A stretch of DNA of 64,000 nt. Source: Nitrosomonas sp. (GTDB lineage: Bacteria > Pseudomonadota > Gammaproteobacteria > Burkholderiales > Nitrosomonadaceae). A program made the translations under genes and the position numbers. The notes beneath the pieces were generated by a model. It was not told the DNA's origin and searched no databases. It saw nothing but the letters and a program-made list of their open reading frames with translations. Positions 1-7,619 of this stretch are shown here, piece after piece. Position 1 is the first letter of the stretch. Every line of letters begins with the position of its first letter. The stretch lies in NCBI GenBank assembly GCA_019745325.1, contig JAIETK010000008.1, positions 186,001 through 250,000 on the forward strand, in the 5' to 3' direction.

Positions 1-301
1 CGCCATAGCGCGCGGCAACGGCGAGCGGACCGTCTTGCCAGCGCGTGCCGTTGGCATCCAGCAGAAAACGGCCGACCAGATCGGATGCGGTCATGTCTTC
101 GTTACAAGCAACGGTGATCAGCGGTTTTTGCAGTTTCCACGCCATGTATTCGACAAAGCGCGTTTTGCCGCAGCCGGTCGGGCCTTTCAGCATCATCGGC
201 ATGCGCACTGAATAGGCGGCTTCGTAGAGTTTCACTTCATCCGCGACGGGATGGTAATAAGGTTCTTTTTTGATGCGATATTGATCAATGATAGTGCTCA
301 T
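1..301 (-). CDS. cbbQ: CbbQ, MoxR-type AAA+ RuBisCO activase subunit (3' part cut by window edge)
   Basis: The first 100 codons of a MoxR/NirQ/NorQ-type AAA+ ATPase run off the left edge of the window. The Walker A motif GPTGCGKT is at residues 40-47, and the N-terminus ([18 protein letters not shown]) is typical of CbbQ. CbbQ works with the VWA protein CbbO to remove inhibitory sugar phosphates from form I RuBisCO in the cytoplasm; cbbO would be expected beyond the edge. It lies downstream of cbbL-cbbS on the same strand, but a strong hairpin-T-tract at 368-406 separates it from cbbS, so its expression relative to cbbLS is probably reduced. The start ATG is at 299-301, preceded by GGAG (minus sense). 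Confidence 0.93.
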   Translation of the reverse strand, partial: MSTIIDQYRIKKEPYYHPVADEVKLYEAAYSVRMPMMLKGPTGCGKTRFVEYMAWKLQKPLITVACNEDMTASDLVGRFLLDANGTRWQDGPLAVAARYG

Positions 302-367
302 GACAGACTCCTATAGAAACAGTCTTTATCGAGATGCTCTCGAGTAATTGCAATCCAAATTCCGGTG

Positions 368-406
368 AAAAAAAACCCCCTGCCCTGTTAAAGGGAGAAG
401 GGGGTC
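368..406 (-). terminator. Intrinsic terminator between cbbS and cbbQ
   Basis: Read on the minus strand, ACCCCCT/AGGGGG arms with inner CCCT/AGGG pairs flank a small loop and are followed by eight T residues (A-run at 368-375 on the plus strand). It has the form of a rho-independent terminator and sits inside the presumed cbbLSQ operon, so it probably works as a partial terminator that sets a high cbbLS to cbbQ ratio. Confidence 0.8.
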
Positions 407-416
407 TTGGCAAGCT

Positions 417-542
417 GTTGAAAAACTATCTACGTTGTCGCTGCGGTGTTAGAAACAAACTCAAAATGCTCATTTATTATGCATAAACTGCACTTTTTCG
501 CTTGTTTTGCCTTGCATCGACTGCCTCGAAAACGTTTTCAAC
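417..542. repeat. Dispersed repeat family B, copy 1
   Basis: The segment begins GTTGAAAA (417-424) and ends with the inverted TTTTCAAC (535-542). Its first ~95 bases align with a second segment at 4637-4738 at roughly 70% identity by eye (shared blocks around CTACRTTG, CGG..TTA.AAACAA, CAAAAT and TATAAA/CATAAA). Both lie at the 3' ends of genes. The short terminal inverted repeat and intergenic position suggest a non-coding MITE-like or REP-like element. The number of copies in the genome is unknown. Confidence 0.6.
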
Positions 543-572
543 GAACCTGTAGGGTTCGAACCCCGTTGTTAC

Positions 573-929
573 TTAAACAGTCTTGCCGCGGTATATCACC
601 ATGGCGGTGCCTTGGGATTGGTTAAAATTGTTGTAACCAATCAAACGGACATGGTTGTTCGGATTGGCTTTATGGCAAGCAGCAGCTTCTGCCAGCACGC
701 GTTCTACATCAGTTTCACCAAACATAGGCAGTTTCCACATATACCAGTAGGAATCCATTACATACTCAGGTTCGGTATGTTCGATCGCTGGGTTCCAGCC
801 TTTACTGATTAAATACTGCACTTGCTTTTTGATATCTTTGTCAGCCATTGCAGGCAGGTAGGAAAATGTTTCAAACTTACGGCTTGCTGGATCACTGACA
901 CGTGATTTGTAGTCTATTACTTCGCTCAT
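573..929 (-). CDS. cbbS: RuBisCO small subunit, form I (CbbS)
   Basis: A 118-residue protein of the usual length for a form I small subunit, with the conserved stretches ETFSYLP near residue 20, [11 protein letters not shown] near 44 and [12 protein letters not shown] near 61. Small subunits cap the L8 core of RuBisCO to give the L8S8 holoenzyme that carboxylates ribulose-1,5-bisphosphate. It lies 79 bases downstream of cbbL on the same strand and is surely co-transcribed with it. The start ATG at 929 is preceded by a weak purine-rich stretch (TGAGGAATAA). Confidence 0.97.
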   Translation of the reverse strand: MSEVIDYKSRVSDPASRKFETFSYLPAMADKDIKKQVQYLISKGWNPAIEHTEPEYVMDSYWYMWKLPMFGETDVERVLAEAAACHKANPNNHVRLIGYNNFNQSQGTAMVIYRGKTV

Positions 930-1008
930 TATTTATTCCTCAATTTTAGGGGGATGAAGAAGAAAAGTGATATTAACCATTCGCTTTTCTTCTTTGATCA
1001 TGTATTGC

Positions 1009-2430
1009 TTACTTGTGGGCTACGTCGAGCTTATCAACCGTATCGAACTCGAACTTGATCTCTTTCCATGTTTCCATGGCGATTTTCAGTTCTGGGCTGC
1101 TTTTCGCTGCCTTGGTCAAGATCGCTTTGCCTTCTTTCTCGATTTCAATACCTTGGTTACGTGCTTCAACGCAAGCTTCCAATGCCACACGGTTAGCAGC
1201 GGCGCCGGCAGCATTACCCCATGGGTGACCTAAGGTGCCACCACCGAATTGCAAGCAGGCATCGTCACCGAAGATCGAGACCAGCGCTGGCATATGCCAT
1301 ACGTGAATACCGCCGGAAGCCACCGGGAATACGCCCGGCATAGAACCCCAGTCTTGGTCGAAGAACAAGCCGCGGCTGCGGTCTTCTTTAATGAATTTAT
1401 CGCGCATGGTGTCGATCCAGCCGAGGGTTGCGGCACGATCGCCTTCCAATTTACCAACGACGGTACCGGAATGCAGGTGATCGCCACCCGATAAACGCAG
1501 CACTTTGGTTAAAACGCGGAAATGAATACCATGGTGCGGGTTGCGATCGAGCACGGCATGCATCGCACGGTGAATGTGCAACAGGATACCGTTGTTACGG
1601 CACCAGTTAGCCAGACCTGTGTTAGCCGTTAGACCGCCGGTCAAGTAATCGTGCATAATGATCGGCGCATTCAATTCCTTGGCAAACTCAGCGCGTTTGT
1701 ACATTTCTTCCGGGGTTGGCGCGGTAACGTTCAAATAGTGACCTTTGCGTTCGCCGGTTTCACGTTCTGCTTTATGCACGGCTTCCATTACGAATTCGAA
1801 ACGATCGCGCCAGCGCATGAACGGTTGGCTGTTAACGTTCTCATCATCCTTGGTCAGATCCAGACCGCCACGCAGACATTCATAAACCGCGCGGCCATAG
1901 TTTTTGGCGGATAAACCGAGTTTTGGTTTGATGGTGCAACCGAGCAACGCACGGCCATATTTGTTCAAGCGATCGCGTTCCACTTGAATACCGGCTGGAG
2001 GTCCGCCGCAAGTTTTGACGTAGGCAATCGGGAAACGTACGTCTTCTAAGCGCAAAGCACGCAGCGCTTTAAATCCGAACACGTTACCTACGAGTGAAGT
2101 CAATACATTGACTACAGAGCCTTCTTCAAACAAATCGATTGGGTAAGCGACGAAAGCATAAAAACAAGAATCATCACCAGGCACGTCTTCAATCTTATAA
2201 GCACGCCCTTTGTAGTAATCCAAATCGGTCAGCAAATCGGTCCACACGGTAGTCCATGTACCTGTAGAAGATTCTGCGGCTACCGCAGCTGCTACTTCTT
2301 CGCGAGGTACGCCAGGTTGTGGTGTAATTTTAAAACACGCCAGAATGTCGGTATCCAGGGGCGTGTAATCCGGGGTCCAATAAGTTTGTCGATATTCTTT
2401 TACACCAGCATTATATATTTTTACGGCCAT
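1009..2430 (-). CDS. cbbL: RuBisCO large subunit, form IA (CbbL)
   Basis: A 473-residue form I large subunit, consistent with the IA ('green-like' proteobacterial) group. Visible active-site parts: K168 in TIKPKLG, the carbamylated lysine K194 in [15 protein letters not shown] near 285-292, and loop 6 lysine K327 in [10 protein letters not shown]. It catalyses CO2 fixation onto ribulose-1,5-bisphosphate in the Calvin cycle. The start has a good ribosome site (GGAGA eight bases ahead of ATG). It is transcribed divergently from cbbR, which should activate it. No carboxysome shell gene is visible next to it. Confidence 0.98.
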   Translation of the reverse strand: MAVKIYNAGVKEYRQTYWTPDYTPLDTDILACFKITPQPGVPREEVAAAVAAESSTGTWTTVWTDLLTDLDYYKGRAYKIEDVPGDDSCFYAFVAYPIDLFEEGSVVNVLTSLVGNVFGFKALRALRLEDVRFPIAYVKTCGGPPAGIQVERDRLNKYGRALLGCTIKPKLGLSAKNYGRAVYECLRGGLDLTKDDENVNSQPFMRWRDRFEFVMEAVHKAERETGERKGHYLNVTAPTPEEMYKRAEFAKELNAPIIMHDYLTGGLTANTGLANWCRNNGILLHIHRAMHAVLDRNPHHGIHFRVLTKVLRLSGGDHLHSGTVVGKLEGDRAATLGWIDTMRDKFIKEDRSRGLFFDQDWGSMPGVFPVASGGIHVWHMPALVSIFGDDACLQFGGGTLGHPWGNAAGAAANRVALEACVEARNQGIEIEKEGKAILTKAAKSSPELKIAMETWKEIKFEFDTVDKLDVAHK

Positions 2431-2665
2431 GATGATTTCTCCAGTTAAATTCCCTTTCTATATTCAATCGCTGAAGCCAATGAACATAACAGGGTGTTGC
2501 GCTACAAAATGACTGCTTAAGTGACTGCTTAAGCTCGCTTTTTACGACTATTTAAAATAGCTCAGATTGTTAAAACGAACTATAACGTGATTAAGCTATA
2601 AGAACAAATCAAAAATTCTAATATTTATGATAAGTTAATGCTTATAAAAAATGCTGAGTTAAACC
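2431..2665. promoter_or_regulatory. cbbL-cbbR divergent control region with repeats
   Basis: This 235-base AT-rich spacer separates the divergent cbbL and cbbR genes. Two perfect 12-base tandem repeats (TGACTGCTTAAG) lie at 2510-2521 and 2522-2533, 80-103 bases upstream of the cbbL start. An inverted repeat ATAAG-6-CTTAT lies at 2630-2645, about 20 bases before the cbbR start. LysR-type CbbR proteins bind AT-rich T-N11-A-like sites between cbbR and the cbb operon, so these are the best operator candidates: the first for cbbL activation, the second for cbbR autoregulation. I did not find an exact consensus match. Confidence 0.55.
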
Positions 2666-3577
2666 ATGCTTCATGTAACGTTGAGACAACTAAAAGTATT
2701 CGAGTCGGTCGCCAGACATTTGAGCTATTCACGTGCCGCCGATGAACTGCACCTGACCCAACCCGCTGTTTCCATGCAAATAAAACAATTGGAAGACAAC
2801 ATAAGTTTACCGTTATTCGAGCAATTAGGTAAACGAATTTATTTGACGGACGCGGGCCGCGAGCTCTATCAATACAGCCGCGCCATTGCGCAGCAACTGG
2901 CGGACATGGAAGTGGCGCTGGATGAGTTGAAGGGAATGGAACGCGGTAAATTGAGCATTGCGGTGGTGACGACAGCCAATTATTTCGCGCCGCATTTGCT
3001 GGCGAAATTTTGTCAGCGCTATAGCGGTGTGACGGTCAGCTTGAACGTATCTAACCGGGAAACGGTGTTAAAACAACTGGCGGATAATCTGATTGACCTT
3101 GCGATCATGGGGCAACCCCCCGAGAATCTCGATATCGACAGCGAATCCTTCATGGAAAATCCGTTGGTGGTGGTTGCGCCGCCGAACCATCCGTTGTGCA
3201 ATGAGTGCGATATTCCGGTTAAGCGATTAGCCACTGAAACTTTTCTCGTGCGGGAGTCGGGATCGGGGACACGGAGCGCGATGGAGCGTTTTTTTGCCGC
3301 GCACGAGATCAAAATCAATAAAGGCATGGAAACCGATACCACCGAGGCGATCAAGCAAGCGGTGCAAGCTGGGATGGGATTGGGGATCATGTCGCGCCAT
3401 ACGGTTGAATTGGAACTTGAAACCAAGCGTTTGAAGATACTAGATGTGCAAGGTTTTCCCATCGTTCGTTATTGGCATGTCGTGAATCGCAAGAACAAGC
3501 GCTTATCGAGCGTTGCCAATGCTTTCAAGGAATTTCTGCTGAAAGAAGCCGAGAAGTTGATACCAATTTCAAAGTAA
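2666..3577 (+). CDS. cbbR: LysR-type regulator of the cbb operon (CbbR)
   Basis: A 303-residue LysR-family regulator. Residues 1-60 form the winged helix-turn-helix (FESVARHLSYSRAADELHLTQPAVS, read in parts), and the effector-binding domain covers about 90-295. Its position directly divergent from cbbL, and its resemblance to CbbR N-termini (LRQLKVFESVARHLSYSRAA in two blocks), support CbbR, which activates Calvin-cycle genes in response to metabolites such as RuBP, PGA or NADPH. Other LysR proteins look alike, so the name rests partly on context. Confidence 0.92.
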   Translation: MLHVTLRQLKVFESVARHLSYSRAADELHLTQPAVSMQIKQLEDNISLPLFEQLGKRIYLTDAGRELYQYSRAIAQQLADMEVALDELKGMERGKLSIAVVTTANYFAPHLLAKFCQRYSGVTVSLNVSNRETVLKQLADNLIDLAIMGQPPENLDIDSESFMENPLVVVAPPNHPLCNECDIPVKRLATETFLVRESGSGTRSAMERFFAAHEIKINKGMETDTTEAIKQAVQAGMGLGIMSRHTVELELETKRLKILDVQGFPIVRYWHVVNRKNKRLSSVANAFKEFLLKEAEKLIPISK

Positions 3578-3671
3578 TGATAATGAGGCAAAATTCCGCT
3601 GGTATTTGTCAATTAATTTTTGGAAATTATATGTGAGAATATTCTTACTTTGATATTGATATTTTATTGTC

Positions 3672-4403
3672 ATGAATAATTCCGTGAATACTGACCTAAA
3701 TTCCAATCCGACAAGCAATGCGGCAATTTATGGAATATATATGGCTTGCGGCTTATGCGCATTATTCATCTTGTTCATTGACTTAAGAGTACCGCTTGGT
3801 GTCGCCACCGGAGTTTTGTATATTATTGTCATACTGATTTCTCTGAAATCATCCAATAATCGCTTCACCATAGCGACTGCCTTTGTTTGCACGTTATTGG
3901 TGTGGATCGGCTATCTGGGTTCGCCGCAAAACGTGATCAGCATGGAAGTTGTTTATATCAATCGCTTTTTAAGCGTGCTGGCGATTTGGGTTACCACGAT
4001 ATTGACCTTGCGGCAACGCGATAGCCTCCATCAACTGCACCAAGAACGGCTGAAGCATTTGCAATCGAAAAAAGCTGCCGAGATTCAGGAAGAAAAATTG
4101 AAAGTACTAAAGGCAACGATGCATACCGTACAGGACATCATTGGCAATTCTTTGAATAATTTGCTGGCCCTGAAGCTTGAAATCGATCACCATAAAGCCT
4201 TGAGTTCCGAGTCGCTGCATACGCTCGATGCGATCATTCGCGATACTTCGCAACGCATCAATAAGTTGACTAATTTGGAAGAAGTACGTGAAAAAAGAAT
4301 GGCAGGGAATTTGATGGGTATTGAGTATGATGCTTCGGTACCGGATATGGCTGGTTATCGTTCCCGTGATAAACTTGTAAAAAAATCAGCGCGAGGAGGG
4401 TAG
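3672..4403 (+). CDS. Four-helix membrane protein with kinase-like dimerisation helix but no ATPase domain
   Basis: The 243-residue protein has four hydrophobic helices (about 18-37, 42-58, 66-82, 96-113), then a charged coiled coil (115-148), then a helix pair containing MHTVQDIIGNSLNNLL (150-165) that resembles the dimerisation/H-box helix of sensor histidine kinases. The ATP-binding N, G1 and G2 boxes are absent and the frame ends at 243 residues. The membrane segment with DLRVPLGVATGVLY resembles the N-terminal sensor module of many PAS-containing kinases. It may be a non-enzymatic sensor or the remnant of a kinase. The next gene starts five bases after its stop. Confidence 0.6.
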   Translation: MNNSVNTDLNSNPTSNAAIYGIYMACGLCALFILFIDLRVPLGVATGVLYIIVILISLKSSNNRFTIATAFVCTLLVWIGYLGSPQNVISMEVVYINRFLSVLAIWVTTILTLRQRDSLHQLHQERLKHLQSKKAAEIQEEKLKVLKATMHTVQDIIGNSLNNLLALKLEIDHHKALSSESLHTLDAIIRDTSQRINKLTNLEEVREKRMAGNLMGIEYDASVPDMAGYRSRDKLVKKSARGG

Positions 4404-4407
4404 TGGT

Positions 4408-4641
4408 GTGACAGGGCAGGGATCCGGGGGTAATGTAGTGGCAGCGGTTTGTAGTTTTTTCATTCCAGGGCTTGGCCAGTTGGTGCAGGGGCGTTTGCTG
4501 CCGGCCTTGCTGTTTTTTGTGATCACGGGATTGGGTTATTTTTTCTGGGTACTGATTATTCCGGCAGTCATCGCGGGAATTTTGCATCTTTGGTCGATTA
4601 TTGATGCCGCGCGGTTTAACGGGCCGGATTCAAGTCGCTGA
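4408..4641 (+). CDS. Small TM2-like membrane protein
   Basis: A 77-residue protein with two hydrophobic helices and the motif FIPGLGQLVQGR (about 18-29), characteristic of TM2-domain-like proteins of unknown function. The start is GTG at 4408, directly after the stop of the preceding membrane protein and with GAGGAGGG just upstream, so the two are probably translated from one message. The stop codon (TGA, 4639-4641) lies inside the beginning of a dispersed repeat at 4637-4738, which may have set the C-terminus. Confidence 0.65.
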   Translation: MTGQGSGGNVVAAVCSFFIPGLGQLVQGRLLPALLFFVITGLGYFFWVLIIPAVIAGILHLWSIIDAARFNGPDSSR

Positions 4642-4738
4642 GAAACTTCTACATTGCCGCCACGGTTTTAAAAACAAGCACAAAATATTCTTCATACTCT
4701 ATAAATCCCGCTTTGCGCGGGTTGTTTTTTCAGTCGCA
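4637..4738. repeat. Dispersed repeat family B, copy 2 (diverged)
   Basis: It aligns by eye with 417-520 over about 95 bases at roughly 70% identity. The copy overlaps the stop codon of the TM2-like gene and contains the hairpin-T-tract at 4707-4731, so it now appears to serve as the end of that transcription unit. Confidence 0.5.
4707..4731 (+). terminator. Intrinsic terminator after the TM2-like gene
   Basis: CCCGC-TTTGC-GCGGG (4708-4722) is followed by TTGTTTTTT. This five-pair GC-only stem with a T-tract lies 66 bases downstream of the stop codon at 4641 and upstream of rimO. Confidence 0.75.
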
Positions 4739-4856
4739 TGCATTGCGGTTCAAAATTGGAACCGCGACATATTCAAAAATTAACATCGATTATCGGCTAA
4801 AATCCTGCGTTCGCTTTTCGCCAGTAATCATTCTTTCTTATCCAGTTCGGTAGATT

Positions 4857-6191
4857 ATGTCTTCATCCAAACAGATTCCCAACAAAGTTGGCTTTATTTC
4901 ATTAGGTTGCCCGAAAGCATTAGTCGATTCGGAGCAAATACTGACGCAACTGCGCGCCGAAGGTTACGAGATCTCGCCATCTTACGATGACGCCGATCTG
5001 GTGGTGGTCAATACCTGCGGATTTATTGATAGCGCGGTCGAGGAATCGCTGGACGCCATCGGGGAAGCGCTAGCCGAAAACGGTAAAGTCATTGTGACCG
5101 GCTGTCTGGGCGCAAAAGAAGATGGTGACGTGGTAAAGAAAGCGCACCCGCAAGTCTTGGCGGTGACCGGGCCGCATGCATTGCCGGAAGTGATGTCGGC
5201 GATTCATGCGCATTTGCCGCAGCCGCACGATCCGTTTACCAGCTTGATACCGCCGCAAGGAATCCGGCTAACGCCTAAACATTATGCCTATGTCAAAATT
5301 TCCGAGGGCTGTAACCATCGTTGCTCCTTTTGTATCATTCCATCCATGCGCGGTGATTTGGTCAGCCGGCCGATTCATCAGATCATGCAAGAAGCCGAGC
5401 ACTTAGTCGATGCCGGCGTCAAAGAATTATTGATCATCTCCCAGGATACCAGCGCCTACGGCGTGGATGTGAAATACCGCACCGGTTTCTGGCAAGGGCG
5501 TCCGGTTAAAACCCGTTTGACAGAATTAGCTACCGCATTGGGTTCACTGGGCGCGTGGGTGCGATTGCATTATGTCTATCCCTATCCGCATGTCGATGAA
5601 GTCATACCTTTAATGGCAGAGGGTAAAATTCTGCCGTATCTGGATGTGCCGTTCCAGCATGCTAATTCGAGGATCTTAAAAGCGATGAAACGCCCGGCCA
5701 GTGCGGAGAATAATCTGGAAAGAATCCGGCAATGGCGGCAAGTATGTCCTGATATTACGCTCCGCAGCACGTTCATTGTCGGTTTTCCCGGGGAAACCGA
5801 GGAAGAATTCGAAGAACTTTTGTTGTTTCTGCAAGAAGCGCGGCTGGATCGCGTCGGTTGTTTTGCGTATTCACCGGTTGCGGGTGCCGCCGCCAATCAG
5901 TTGCCGGGGCAGGTTCCGGAAGACGTCAAGGAAGAGCGCAGGGCACGCTTCATGCAGTTGCAAGAAGACATCAGCCGTCAGCGCCTGGCGGAGAAAATCG
6001 GGCAAAGGGTCACCGTGCTGGTGGATCAACTGACCGAAGATCAAGTGATTGCCCGCAGTAGCGCCGACGCGCCGGAAATCGATGGATTGGTGTTTGTAGA
6101 GAATGCCGGAGATGTTCAGCTGGGGGATTTCCTGGAAGTGGAGATCACGGATTCCGATACGCATGATTTGTTTGCGGTTGCGTTAACTTGA
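4857..6191 (+). CDS. rimO: Ribosomal protein S12 methylthiotransferase RimO
   Basis: A 444-residue radical-SAM methylthiotransferase. The N-terminal UPF0004 domain carries cluster cysteines C18, C54 and C83; the radical-SAM CxxxCxxC motif is C152-C156-C159 (GCNHRCSFC); the C-terminal TRAM domain spans about 375-444. RimO adds a methylthio group to an aspartate of ribosomal protein S12. The opening [18 protein letters not shown] is diagnostic of RimO rather than of the tRNA enzyme MiaB. It stands alone on the plus strand, convergent with truB. Confidence 0.97.
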   Translation: MSSSKQIPNKVGFISLGCPKALVDSEQILTQLRAEGYEISPSYDDADLVVVNTCGFIDSAVEESLDAIGEALAENGKVIVTGCLGAKEDGDVVKKAHPQVLAVTGPHALPEVMSAIHAHLPQPHDPFTSLIPPQGIRLTPKHYAYVKISEGCNHRCSFCIIPSMRGDLVSRPIHQIMQEAEHLVDAGVKELLIISQDTSAYGVDVKYRTGFWQGRPVKTRLTELATALGSLGAWVRLHYVYPYPHVDEVIPLMAEGKILPYLDVPFQHANSRILKAMKRPASAENNLERIRQWRQVCPDITLRSTFIVGFPGETEEEFEELLLFLQEARLDRVGCFAYSPVAGAAANQLPGQVPEDVKEERRARFMQLQEDISRQRLAEKIGQRVTVLVDQLTEDQVIARSSADAPEIDGLVFVENAGDVQLGDFLEVEITDSDTHDLFAVALT

Positions 6192-6263
6192 TATTTCCGC
6201 ATTATGATCCCGCAGCGAATTGGGTGATCCGTTTTACCGGATTGACAGTAAGCGAATAACCGG

Positions 6264-7184
6264 TTACGGGATACTGGATAAAAGCCGCTTAGCCATAATC
6301 GCGCGTTCGGGTGTTATGACACCGAGTCCCAAAAATTGTTGCTGTTCATTATAAAGCCGCGCCATTGCACCTTCGGGTATAACACCGGCATCCGATGGGC
6401 ATGCAACGATTCTTCCTTGCAGGATGTGTTTTGCCATTAAATCGTTCAATTGGATCATGGGATAATCCTGCAATAAATGGTCGATCGATAATAGCAAGCG
6501 TTGCCGCTCGCCGGATTCCAGGTTTTCGATCGCTTGCAGCGTCTGAGCTTGCGCAATGTTAAACCGGTCGATTGCAGTGCGGCGTAAATCCGTCAGGTAG
6601 GCGCCTCCACAGCCTAGCGCCTTGCCAATATCTTCCGCCAAGACTCTGATATAAGTGCCGGAGCTGCAGCGGACGCTGATGCGTAACTCATCGTCGTGCA
6701 GCGATAGGATTTGCAGCGTATCAATGTTTATATCGCGTGCCGGCCGTGCAATGGTGTCGCCGTTTCTGGCATATTGATACAGCGGTTTACCCTGATACTT
6801 GAGCGCGCTGTACATTGGTGGGATTTGCTGAGTTGTTCCGGTAAATTGTAAAAGTATCCGCTCGCACTTTGCTTGCGTAGGATATTCCGGTATTTCCAAC
6901 TGATGAATTTCGCCTTCCGCATCGCCGGTGGTGCTCAGGAAGCCGAGTTTCAGCGTAGCGATATAGGATTTTTCAGCACCCAGTAAATGGGCTGAGAACT
7001 TGGTAGCTTCGCCAAAACAGATCGGGAGTAACCCGGTAGCCATTGGATCCAGCGTGCCGGTATGGCCGCATTTGGCAGCCGAAAAAATTTTTTTAACTTT
7101 TTGCAGGGCGTGATTGGACGAGATCCCATGCGGCTTATCCAATAGCAATACACCGTTGATTTTACGTTTTTCCGGCTTAGACAC
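6264..7184 (-). CDS. truB: tRNA pseudouridine-55 synthase TruB
   Basis: A 306-residue protein that opens with INGVLLLDKPHGISSN and has the catalytic motif GHTGTLDPMATG, with the nucleophilic Asp at 46. It makes pseudouridine 55 in the T-loop of tRNA. It is the last gene of the rimP-nusA-infB-rbfA-truB operon, 33 bases after rbfA, the usual proteobacterial arrangement. Length and domain content are normal. Confidence 0.97.
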   Translation of the reverse strand: MSKPEKRKINGVLLLDKPHGISSNHALQKVKKIFSAAKCGHTGTLDPMATGLLPICFGEATKFSAHLLGAEKSYIATLKLGFLSTTGDAEGEIHQLEIPEYPTQAKCERILLQFTGTTQQIPPMYSALKYQGKPLYQYARNGDTIARPARDINIDTLQILSLHDDELRISVRCSSGTYIRVLAEDIGKALGCGGAYLTDLRRTAIDRFNIAQAQTLQAIENLESGERQRLLLSIDHLLQDYPMIQLNDLMAKHILQGRIVACPSDAGVIPEGAMARLYNEQQQFLGLGVITPERAIMAKRLLSSIP

Positions 7185-7217
7185 GTTAGCTAGGGGGCTA
7201 CCGATAGTACTTTTCGA

Positions 7218-7592
7218 TCAATCCGGCTGGTGAGTGGCTTTATCCAGAGCGATCGCTTCGTCAATTAATTTTGACAAACGTATGCCGCGTTCAATCGATT
7301 CGTCATAGATAAAATGCAAATGCGGGATGATTCTTAATTTCATCCGGTGTGACAAGTGAGTGCGCAAAAAACCTTTGGCGTGTTCCAAGCCTTTCTCTAC
7401 GAGATCGTGTTCTTCAGGGTTGCCAAGCGAGGTATAAAAGATTTTGGCATGGCTGTAATCACGCGTTACTTCGACGGCGGTAATCGTGATTTGCTTGACG
7501 CGCGGATCTTTGATTTCATTTTGCAGTAAGTCGGCCAATTCCCGCTGTATCTGATCGGCGACCCGGAGCGTGCGGGAATATTCTTTTGGCAT
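7218..7592 (-). CDS. rbfA: 30S ribosome-binding factor RbfA
   Basis: The 124-residue protein opens with PKEYSRTLRVADQIQRELA and contains IKDPRV and VTRDYSHAKIFYT, all hallmarks of RbfA. RbfA binds the maturing 30S subunit near helix 1 of 16S rRNA and is needed for late 16S processing. It lies 27 bases downstream of infB and 33 bases upstream of truB in the same operon. Confidence 0.97.
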   Translation of the reverse strand: MPKEYSRTLRVADQIQRELADLLQNEIKDPRVKQITITAVEVTRDYSHAKIFYTSLGNPEEHDLVEKGLEHAKGFLRTHLSHRMKLRIIPHLHFIYDESIERGIRLSKLIDEAIALDKATHQPD

Positions 7593-7619
7593 GGAAGTTT
7601 GTCGGTGGCCGGGTTGTTA

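Noticed and set aside
507..812. 101-residue open frame on the plus strand
   Set aside because: Antisense to cbbS and starts inside repeat B.
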